From Zetaproteobacteria bacterium (lineage in GTDB: Bacteria > Pseudomonadota > Zetaproteobacteria > Mariprofundales > Mariprofundaceae): a DNA stretch of 33,690 nt. Below, in pieces: positions 26,203 to 33,690 of this stretch; the stretch's first letter is position 1, and each line of letters opens with the position of its first letter. The translations under genes were made by a program, and so were the position numbers. The stretch covers positions 1 to 33,690 of the forward strand of contig JAJRWP010000046.1 of NCBI GenBank assembly GCA_021545645.1, given 5' to 3'. The notes beneath the pieces are model-generated. The model made no database searches. It was not told where the DNA came from and saw only the letters and a program-made list of their open reading frames with translations.

Positions 26203-26901
26203 TTACGAATCCGCAGGTTTTTTTTGTTGGGTTTTTTCCTGCTTCTTTCTCTCAGCTAATTGAACAAGCCCTGACATGCGCTGTTGTCGTTCGTATCGCT
26301 GTACATACCAATCTGTGAGGAGCGTTTCTATAAGCCAGATCAATAAACCCGCCTCTTCCGGGTCAACATCTATGATTAAGTTCACATCCTTTTCCATATG
26401 GGCGCCTATGTTTCCAACATGGCGAACTGAATTAATGGCATCCCATGTTATAGGATCAATCTTCTCTTGAAGCTCATTAATCTCGTCCACTAATCGGCCC
26501 TTTTTTATCCCCCAAAAGTCACGGATAATGCCTTGTAAACACCTTCTGCTTAGAGTGGCTGAAGCTTTAGGGCTTTTGTTTTGGATAAGACAAGCTTCTT
26601 CATAGTCGTTTCTTAATTGTTGAGGTATATAATCAGGAAATGGTTTGGCTGCAGATTCTGGTAATAGATTCCAATGATGCACTTTTTCTATTTCGGTTTC
26701 GAAATGCGGATCAATCTTGATAATTGTCAAAGAGATTGTTCTCTTGCGACATTCAGGATTTGGGCAAACAGTTATTTGCGTTGACGCTTTATACTTACCG
26801 TATTCTTCGGAAATATAATTTTTGCCGCTTATAATCCGAACGTCGTCTTTGCCGACAGTACAGGGGCGATTGCAATACGGGCATGTCCATTTACTTGCCA
26901 T
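26203..26901 (-). CDS. DUF4145 domain-containing protein with N-terminal zinc-finger-like region
   Basis: CPYCNRPC…CPNPECRKRT; …ASATLSRRCLQGIIRDFWGIKKGRLVDEINELQEKIDPITWDAINSVRHVGNIGAH typical of DUF4145. Confidence 0.8.
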   Translation of the reverse strand: MASKWTCPYCNRPCTVGKDDVRIISGKNYISEEYGKYKASTQITVCPNPECRKRTISLTIIKIDPHFETEIEKVHHWNLLPESAAKPFPDYIPQQLRNDYEEACLIQNKSPKASATLSRRCLQGIIRDFWGIKKGRLVDEINELQEKIDPITWDAINSVRHVGNIGAHMEKDVNLIIDVDPEEAGLLIWLIETLLTDWYVQRYERQQRMSGLVQLAERKKQEKTQQKKPADS

Positions 26902-26924
26902 AGCTACCTCTTAAAACCCAATTT

Positions 26925-26946
26925 GGTAATACGTCCATGTATTACC
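26925..26946. promoter_or_regulatory. operator/hairpin-like inverted repeat GGTAATAC-N6-GTATTACC
   Basis: Perfect 8-bp arms 24 bp upstream of the DUF4145 start. Confidence 0.5.
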
Positions 26947-27099
26947 TTCCTATATACGCCCTAATCGTCCTTGCGATTGGATATTACAGACCAAACAAGG
27001 AAAAATCGCGTTGCTTCATGTTGCGACTGTAGGGCAGGCGATGAACAATGCAAATCCCTTGTGTGCTAAGAGCAGGCTTTAAGGGGAACAGTGCATGAT

Positions 27100-27143
27100 T
27101 TGACAGTGGTGGTTAAAGTAATCATTATGATTAATATAATCAT
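27100..27143 (+). promoter_or_regulatory. TA promoter/operator: TTGACA-N17-CATTAT overlapped by TAATCAT/ATGATTA repeats
   Basis: -35 27100-27105; -10-like 27123-27128; half-sites 27119-27125, 27127-27133 (inverted), 27137-27143. Confidence 0.6.
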
Positions 27144-27161
27144 ATTCACAGAGGTTGAATC

Positions 27162-27410
27162 ATGCAATCTATCGCCGCAAAAGAAGCCAAGACACATTTC
27201 GGAGAGCTCATGGATACTGTGCAGCGTGAGCCTGTAAGCATTAAAAAATACGGGCGGCCTGTTGCTGTGGTGATGTCGGCGGAAGAATACAAGCAATTCA
27301 AATTGGAGCAATTAAGGGTGCGGCTTGCCATTGGTGAAATCCAATTGGATAGAGGCAAGGCGCTGGACGGGCGCACATTTTTTCAGGAGTTAAACCAAGA
27401 AAACGTCTGA
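27162..27410 (+). CDS. Phd/YefM-family antitoxin
   Basis: MQSIAAKEAKTHFGELMDTVQREPVSIKKYGRPVAVVMSAEEYKQF. Confidence 0.92.
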   Translation: MQSIAAKEAKTHFGELMDTVQREPVSIKKYGRPVAVVMSAEEYKQFKLEQLRVRLAIGEIQLDRGKALDGRTFFQELNQENV

Positions 27411-27706
27411 TGGCGCACTATCTTCTTTCCGAGGCGGCTCAGCAGGATATTCTCAGTATCCGCGATTACACCACGCACACATGGGGCAAGACACAAGCCA
27501 ATAAATATTTACGCCAATTGGAACAGCGGCTTGAATGGTTGCTTCATCACCCCGCATCGGGCAAAAAAAGAAATGAAATCAAAGCAGGTTATCTCAGTTT
27601 CCCCGAAGGTCGGCACATTATTTTTTACCGAACGGCAGAGCATGGCATTGAAGTCATCGGCGTGATTCATCAAAGCGAAGATATAGACACACATTTTAGT
27701 AGCTAA
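27410..27706 (+). CDS. RelE/ParE-family toxin
   Basis: YLLSEAAQQDILSIRDYTTHTWG…GYLSFPEGRHIIFYRTAEHGIEVIGVIHQSEDI; TGATG overlap with antitoxin. Confidence 0.92.
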   Translation: MAHYLLSEAAQQDILSIRDYTTHTWGKTQANKYLRQLEQRLEWLLHHPASGKKRNEIKAGYLSFPEGRHIIFYRTAEHGIEVIGVIHQSEDIDTHFSS

Positions 27707-27708
27707 GT

Positions 27709-30700
27709 TTAATCCACCCAACGTCGCGCATTGCGGAACATGCGCAGCCACGGGCCGTCTTCGCTCCAGCCTTGTTCGTTAGAAGCCTCGGGATGCCAAG
27801 AATGCTGCACGCTGCGAAACAGGCGTTCGGGATGTGGCATCATGATGGTGAAACGGCCATCTTCGGTGGTGAAACCGCTTAAACCGTCCGGCGAGCCGTT
27901 CGGGTTGTGCGGGTATGTTGTCGCTGCTTGTCCGTCTGCGCCGAGATAGCGCAATGCGGCATGCGCGGCATGTTGTTGCTCCGGTGAATCGAATGCAGCG
28001 CGGCCCTCGCCGTGTGCGACGACCAGCGGCAATGTCGAACCATGCATGCCGGACAAAAATAGCGACGGCGAATCGAGTATCTCGACCTGCAACAATCGCG
28101 CCTCGAATTGTTCGGATCGGTTGCGCACAAACTGCGGCCAATCCTCAGCGCCGGGAATTAACGATTTTAATGCACTCATCATCTGACAGCCGTTGCACAC
28201 GCCAAGCGCAAAGCTGTCGGAACGATCGAAAAATGCGGCAAATTCGTCGCGCGCCCGGTCGTGGTAAAGAATCGAATTGGCCCAGCCGCGCCCCGCACCA
28301 AGCACATCACCGAACGAGAAACCGCCGCAAGCGGCCAAGCCCTGAAATTCATGCATGCGCCTGCGTCCGGCAATGATGTCCGACATGTGCACATCCACGC
28401 AAGCGAACCCGGCGCGATCAAAAGCGGCGGCCATTTCCACCTGCCCGTTGACACCCTGCTCCCTGAGAATGGCCATTTTCGGACGCGCTTTGCCGATATA
28501 CGGCGCGCAAATATCCTCGTTCGCATCGAAGCTCAAATCGGCAGAAAGGCCCGCATCATCAAGGTTCGCAATCGCATCGAATGCCTCGCGCGCGCAATCC
28601 GGATTGTCGCGCAAAGCTTGCATGCGGTAGCTGGTTTCGGCCCATTGCTGATGCAGTTCTTGAACCGGCGCATCAATCAGCCCACCGCCATGCCCGTGCA
28701 TGTACACAATACCATCCTTGCGCGGATGACCGATAACATGCGCGATATGCGCCAAACCCGCATCGGCCAGATGCGACAATACCGTTGCCCGCTGACTGCG
28801 CCGCACTTGAATCACCGCCCCCAATTCCTCGGCAAATAAAATTCCGGCATCGTCATGGCCCAGCGCATCCAGATGCACGGTCAGACCGCAACGCGCGGCA
28901 AAGGCCATTTCGCACAAAGTGACAAACAGGCCGCCGTCGGAGCGGTCGTGGTAGGCAAGAATCAGGTTTTCACGGCTCAAACGGCGGATACCGGCAAAAA
29001 ACGCCTTCAACAAATCCGCATCATCGACATCCGGCGGTGTTTCTCCGGTCGCGTTGAACACCTGTGTTAGCGCCGAACCGCCAAGGCGATGCTTGCCGTT
29101 GCCCAAGTCGAGCAGAATCAAATCGCTATCGCCTGCATCCATGCGCAGTTCGGGCGTTAGCGTGCGCCGCACATCGCTTACCGGCGCAAACGCCGAAATA
29201 TTCAGCGACACCGGTGAAATCATTTCGCGTGTTTCGCTGTGGCTGCCAGCCAGCGGCCAGACACTTTTCATCGACAAGGAATCCTTGCCGACCGGAATCG
29301 AAATCCCCAAAGCCGGACAAAGCTCTAAACCAACGGCCTGTACGCTGTCGAATAATCGCGCATCTTCGCCTTGATGCCCGCACGCCGCCATCCAGTTGGC
29401 CGAAAGCTTTATATCGCCGATTTTTTCGATGTCGGCTGCGGCGATATTGCTTAGTGCCTCGCCAATGGCCATGCGCGCCGCCGCCGGGGCATCGAGTATG
29501 GCAATCGGACTGCGTTCGCCCATGGCCATGGCTTCACCGCAATAACCCGTGTAATTGCTCAGCGTTACCGCGCAATCGGCGACCGGAACCTGCCACGGGC
29601 CGACCATCTGATCGCGCGCCACTAGGCCAGTTACCGAACGGTCGCCAATAGTAATCAGGAATTCCTTGCTGGCCACGGCAGGCAGCCGCAACACCCGCCG
29701 CGCCGCTTCGCCAATATCGATATGGCCGACATCCAGCGGGTTTGTCCGCGCGGGATGCCGCTTTACATCGCGTTGCATTTTCGGTGGTTTTCCGAGCAGC
29801 ATATCCAGTGGCAAATCCGCCACCTTGTTGCTGAATTCGGGATCGTTGACCAGCAAACGCCGCTCAAGGGTGGTTTCGCCGAGTACCGCGAACAAACAGC
29901 GTTCGCGCTCGCAAATTTCGCGGAAATGGTGCAGTTCGGCTTTGCTAATCGCCAGCACATAACGCTCTTGCGCTTCGTTGCACCAAATCTGCATCGGACT
30001 CATGCCCGGCTCCATATTGTGCACGGCGCGCAAATCAATCCAGCCGCCGCGCCCGGCATCGTCAATCAATTCCGGCACGGCATTGGATAAGCCGCCCGCA
30101 CCAATGTCGTGAATAAACAGAATCGGATTGGCATCGCCCATTTGCCAGCAGCGGTCCAGCACCTCTTGGCAACGGCGCTCCATTTCCGGATTGCCACGCT
30201 GCACCGAATCGAAATCCAGCGCCTCGACATTGCTGCCCGCATCCATGCTCGAAGCCGCGCCGCCGCCAAGACCAATGAGCATCGCCGGACCGCCGAGTTG
30301 AATAATCAGCGCTCCTTCCGGGACCTCGGATTTGTGAATATGGCGGGCGTCGATATTACCGACACCACCGGCAATCATGATCGGTTTGTGGTAACCGTAC
30401 AGCGTGCATTCTTCATCTGTTCCGACCTGTTGTTCGTAGCTGCGGAAATAGCCGCACAGATTCGGACGGCCAAATTCGTTGTTAAACGCTGCCGCGCCAA
30501 TCGGCCCTTCGAGCATAATATCCAGCGCCGAGGCAATGCGCCCGGGCTTGCCGAAATCTTTTTCCCACGGCTGCTCAAAACCGGGAATACGCAAATTGGA
30601 TACCGCAAAACCGCATAATCCCGCTTTCGGTTTGCTGCCGATACCGGTTGCGCCTTCGTCGCGGATTTCGCCGCCGGAACCGGTCGCCGCACCGGCAAAC

Positions 30701-31647
30701 GGCGAAATAGCGGTTGGATGGTTATGCGTTTCCACCTTCATCAGGATATGCATCCGATCGTCGTGCGCGGCATAATTTCCGTCTGCATCGGGATAGAATC
30801 GCGGTGTGCTTTTTTCGCCGCCAGCACCCTCAATCACCGACGAATTATCGCTGTAGGCAATCAATGTGCCGTCGGGATTGCTTTGATGCGTGTGGCGAAT
30901 CATGGCAAACAGGCTTTGCGCCTGCGCTTCGCCGTCGATCAGCCAATCGGCATTGAATATTTTATGTCGGCAATGCTCGGAATTGGCCTGCGCGAACATC
31001 ATCAATTCGGCATCCGTCGGATTGCGTTGCATGGCGATGAAATGTTCGAGCAGATAATCGATTTCATCGTCGGCCAGCGCCAAACCGAGCGTTTGATTGG
31101 CGTTTACCAGTGCATCACGCCCGCCGTCCAACACGTCCACACACACCAACGGTGCAGATGCTTGATGCGAAAAAAGTTGTGCCAAATTTGCTGTATCTGC
31201 CAATACCGATTCGGTCATCCGATCATGGATGCAGGCGGCAATGACAGCCCGATCAGCAGCTTTTGACCCCGCGATTTGATACACGATACCGCGCTCCAGC
31301 CGTTGCAAACGATCAAGGCCGCAATGCGCGGCAATATCGCTGGCCTTGGACGACCATGGGCTAATCGTACCGATGCGCGGGGTGACGATGAATAAATCAT
31401 CCGCAGCTTCGGCGGCAAAAACATCGGCATCGTGACCGAGAATCGCGGCCAGCCGTTGGCTGTCCGATTCGGACCAAGTATCATCAACCTCGGCGATATG
31501 CACAAAAAATGCTTCAATACCGACATCGCGCACGCCATAAACCGCCAGCGCATCGAGAAGTTTACGGCGGCGAAAATCGGACAATGCAGCTTGGCCTTGC
31601 AGGGTGATAATGCGGGAGATTGCGACGTTATCAGACATGCGCTTCAT
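27709..31647 (-). CDS. purL: phosphoribosylformylglycinamidine synthase (large single-chain)
   Basis: 1312 aa; [26 protein letters not shown]-terminal glutaminase [12 protein letters not shown]. Confidence 0.97.
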   Translation of the reverse strand: MKRMSDNVAISRIITLQGQAALSDFRRRKLLDALAVYGVRDVGIEAFFVHIAEVDDTWSESDSQRLAAILGHDADVFAAEAADDLFIVTPRIGTISPWSSKASDIAAHCGLDRLQRLERGIVYQIAGSKAADRAVIAACIHDRMTESVLADTANLAQLFSHQASAPLVCVDVLDGGRDALVNANQTLGLALADDEIDYLLEHFIAMQRNPTDAELMMFAQANSEHCRHKIFNADWLIDGEAQAQSLFAMIRHTHQSNPDGTLIAYSDNSSVIEGAGGEKSTPRFYPDADGNYAAHDDRMHILMKVETHNHPTAISPFAGAATGSGGEIRDEGATGIGSKPKAGLCGFAVSNLRIPGFEQPWEKDFGKPGRIASALDIMLEGPIGAAAFNNEFGRPNLCGYFRSYEQQVGTDEECTLYGYHKPIMIAGGVGNIDARHIHKSEVPEGALIIQLGGPAMLIGLGGGAASSMDAGSNVEALDFDSVQRGNPEMERRCQEVLDRCWQMGDANPILFIHDIGAGGLSNAVPELIDDAGRGGWIDLRAVHNMEPGMSPMQIWCNEAQERYVLAISKAELHHFREICERERCLFAVLGETTLERRLLVNDPEFSNKVADLPLDMLLGKPPKMQRDVKRHPARTNPLDVGHIDIGEAARRVLRLPAVASKEFLITIGDRSVTGLVARDQMVGPWQVPVADCAVTLSNYTGYCGEAMAMGERSPIAILDAPAAARMAIGEALSNIAAADIEKIGDIKLSANWMAACGHQGEDARLFDSVQAVGLELCPALGISIPVGKDSLSMKSVWPLAGSHSETREMISPVSLNISAFAPVSDVRRTLTPELRMDAGDSDLILLDLGNGKHRLGGSALTQVFNATGETPPDVDDADLLKAFFAGIRRLSRENLILAYHDRSDGGLFVTLCEMAFAARCGLTVHLDALGHDDAGILFAEELGAVIQVRRSQRATVLSHLADAGLAHIAHVIGHPRKDGIVYMHGHGGGLIDAPVQELHQQWAETSYRMQALRDNPDCAREAFDAIANLDDAGLSADLSFDANEDICAPYIGKARPKMAILREQGVNGQVEMAAAFDRAGFACVDVHMSDIIAGRRRMHEFQGLAACGGFSFGDVLGAGRGWANSILYHDRARDEFAAFFDRSDSFALGVCNGCQMMSALKSLIPGAEDWPQFVRNRSEQFEARLLQVEILDSPSLFLSGMHGSTLPLVVAHGEGRAAFDSPEQQHAAHAALRYLGADGQAATTYPHNPNGSPDGLSGFTTEDGRFTIMMPHPERLFRSVQHSWHPEASNEQGWSEDGPWLRMFRNARRWVD

Positions 31648-31728
31648 GCTAGCAGCCTGCCGGGCTTAGACAATTTATTGTGTGCAGACTGTGTGCAGAT
31701 TCTTTTGCGCGAACCGCTGCCTGCGGAT

Positions 31729-32496
31729 TCAAACAAGGTTGCGGCGGCTGAATACAAACGCAGAAACCGCCAGCAACAGAGCGATTTCCAGCGAACCGTA
31801 CATCAGCACGCCCATCATGCGTTCGCTGCCGAACGAAGCAATATCACCAGCACCGTTGCGCAGATTAACCGCTTCCAGATTGGGCAGCAAATAATACACG
31901 CCCTCGCCCAAGCCGCGCATCAGCGGCTGATCGGCTTGCGCGGAAAATTGGTGAATGGTGGTCGTGAAACGCCCGGCAATATCGGCGGTGAAGGTCAATA
32001 AAATGCCGAGAAACAGGCTCGATGCATGCGCAAATACCAGCCCGATGGCTAAAACCATGCAAATTTCGATCAGCGTTGCCGCCAGTGCCTGCATCACCGA
32101 TGTCCAATACACATCGCCGAAAAACGCCACCAACAGACAGAGCAACACCCACATCAACACCACCAAACCGCCAAGCACCGCCGCCAAACCGATGAATTTT
32201 CCGACAATATACCAGCCGCGCGACGGCAAGCGGGTGAGCAGCACATACAGGGTGCGTTCGGCATGTTCCTGTTGCAGCGATTGCACGGCAAACACAATGG
32301 CCATCAGGTTGGCAATCAAAGAAATCGCCCCCATGCCCAGATCGAGCAGCAGCAATTCGGTGCGTCCCATGGTCACTGTGGCGATAGCCAGTGCCGCTAG
32401 CAGCAGCAACACAACAAAAACAAATACCCCGTAGAGCATGCGATTGCGCAAGGCATCGAGAAAGCTCATGCGGGCGATTTCTAACATGCCCTTCAT
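31729..32496 (-). CDS. ABC-2 type transporter permease
   Basis: MKGMLEIARMSFLDALRNRMLYGVFVFVVLLL… about six TM segments; ATGA overlap with ATPase gene. Confidence 0.85.
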   Translation of the reverse strand: MKGMLEIARMSFLDALRNRMLYGVFVFVVLLLLAALAIATVTMGRTELLLLDLGMGAISLIANLMAIVFAVQSLQQEHAERTLYVLLTRLPSRGWYIVGKFIGLAAVLGGLVVLMWVLLCLLVAFFGDVYWTSVMQALAATLIEICMVLAIGLVFAHASSLFLGILLTFTADIAGRFTTTIHQFSAQADQPLMRGLGEGVYYLLPNLEAVNLRNGAGDIASFGSERMMGVLMYGSLEIALLLAVSAFVFSRRNLV

Positions 32497-33413
32497 GTTT
32501 CCCCCTCGCCGTTCAGCAAAGCGACAAAGGCATCTTCCAAGGTTCGCCGTTGCTGTTCGACGGCCAGCAGGCGGCAATGTTTCATGCCTATAATGCGGGT
32601 AATCAAGGCATCGCGCTGGTTTTCGCTTTCCAGCAGAAAGCGGAAGCGGCCTTGCCCCATATTCTCCGGTTGCAGATCGGCAAGAAACGTAACATCGCCC
32701 TCAATCATCACCACCCAGCCGCTCCCACCAATCAAATCGCCCAACTCGCCCTGATGCACAATGCGGCCACTATCAAGCACCAGCACCGCATCGCATATTG
32801 CCTCTGCATCGCTTAAAATATGCGAAGAAAACAGCAGCGTTGCACCCTGTGCATGAATATCGCGCAGCACTTGCTTGACCTGCTCGCGGCCCATCGGATC
32901 GAGCCCGGAAAGTGGTTCGTCGAGCAAAATGAATTCCGGTTCGTGCAACAATGCCTGTGCTAAGCCGACGCGCTGAACCTGCCCCTTGGAGCAGGTATGC
33001 AGCGGCTGATGCAATACCGCTGCAAATGCCAAACGTTCGGCCCATTCGCCGATTTTCCCTGTAAGATGCTGTTGCGCCATGCCGGACAAGCGCCCCAAAC
33101 CGCGCAGCAACTCAAAAGGGGTCAGATTGCGGTAAAAATACGGTTGCTCCGGCATGAAGCCGAAGCGTTTTGACGGCAAGCCGCCATGCACTTCGGATTT
33201 ATCAAAAAACACCTGCCCGCTATCGCAACGGCACAGGCCGCAGAGGATGCGGAAGGTGCTGGTTTTTCCCGCGCCGTTGGCTCCCAAATAGGCGGTTGCC
33301 GAACCGCGTTCAACCGAAAAACTGACCTGATCCAACACCTGTTTTCGGCCCTGAATCACATGCCCGGTCGGCACACTCAGGCATACATCGCGCACTTCAA
33401 GCAGGACGCTCAT
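32493..33413 (-). CDS. ABC transporter ATP-binding protein
   Basis: Walker A GANGAGKTST, signature CSKGQVQRVGLAQALL, Walker B FILLDEPLSGLDP. Confidence 0.94.
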   Translation of the reverse strand: MSVLLEVRDVCLSVPTGHVIQGRKQVLDQVSFSVERGSATAYLGANGAGKTSTFRILCGLCRCDSGQVFFDKSEVHGGLPSKRFGFMPEQPYFYRNLTPFELLRGLGRLSGMAQQHLTGKIGEWAERLAFAAVLHQPLHTCSKGQVQRVGLAQALLHEPEFILLDEPLSGLDPMGREQVKQVLRDIHAQGATLLFSSHILSDAEAICDAVLVLDSGRIVHQGELGDLIGGSGWVVMIEGDVTFLADLQPENMGQGRFRFLLESENQRDALITRIIGMKHCRLLAVEQQRRTLEDAFVALLNGEGET

Positions 33414-33688
33414 GGCGTCACCTGTTGCTTTGTTTTTTGGCGAAGCAATTGCGCGCGTTTCGGCGGTACAAACACTTTAAAACGCTTGCCGCTGATGCTG
33501 CTGACAATGCTGCCGTCTTTTTTCACGACAATTCGCCCGCCATCCGGCAGGTGCGCCGGGATTGTCACGCCTGCCTGCTGCAATTGCCGCAGATCGCGGG
33601 CATCAAAAAAGCGTGTCGGCAAAGCGGCAAGCTGCGCGTCGATGCGGCGCAACACCTTTTCGCTTGCGATGCGTTTGCTTAATTGCAA
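33410..33688 (-). CDS. hypothetical protein, probably truncated at the window edge
   Basis: 92 aa overlapping the ABC ATPase start (ATGA); the listed start is a TTG at the window edge, so the true start is likely outside. Confidence 0.5.
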   Translation of the reverse strand: MQLSKRIASEKVLRRIDAQLAALPTRFFDARDLRQLQQAGVTIPAHLPDGGRIVVKKDGSIVSSISGKRFKVFVPPKRAQLLRQKTKQQVTP

Positions 33689-33690
33689 AA

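Noticed and set aside
28261-28839. 192-aa + strand ORF in purL
   Set aside because: Antisense to purL; Arg/His-rich with no domain signal.

Overview
The window is a gene-dense proteobacterial chromosome segment. It is mostly housekeeping and conserved genes: yacG-maf, nth, hyuA-hyuB-tsaD, a DUF1456 protein, deaD, def, a GcvR-like ACT protein, secG-tpiA, rsmA/ksgA, plsC-gmhB, ilvE, a DUF971-mscS-xth-yjbQ run, an M14 peptidase/YdjM-like/anmK run, a DUF4145 protein, a Phd/RelE-type TA pair, purL, and an ABC-2 exporter. I saw no rRNA, intact tRNA, CRISPR array or transposase. The most interesting signals lie outside the ORF track. (1) A 10-G tract sits exactly between a consensus -10 (TATAGT) and two overlapping -35 hexamers (TTGACA/TTGACC) in front of a secreted HYR-domain/lipase-like operon. 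It looks like a slipped-strand, phase-variable promoter, and both spacers are exactly 3 nt from the 17-nt optimum. (2) Two unannotated, mutually similar small membrane-protein genes (36 and 34 aa, about 8 kb apart) each have a Shine-Dalgarno. Each is preceded by CRP-type TGTGA-N6-TCACA palindromes at similar distances, one of them by a tandem pair. (3) A 24-nt 3' fragment of a tRNA-Gly-like gene lies just upstream of yacG, suggesting the attachment-site scar of an integrated element whose end forms the first ~220 bp of the window. Functional calls come from reading the translations; no database search was run.
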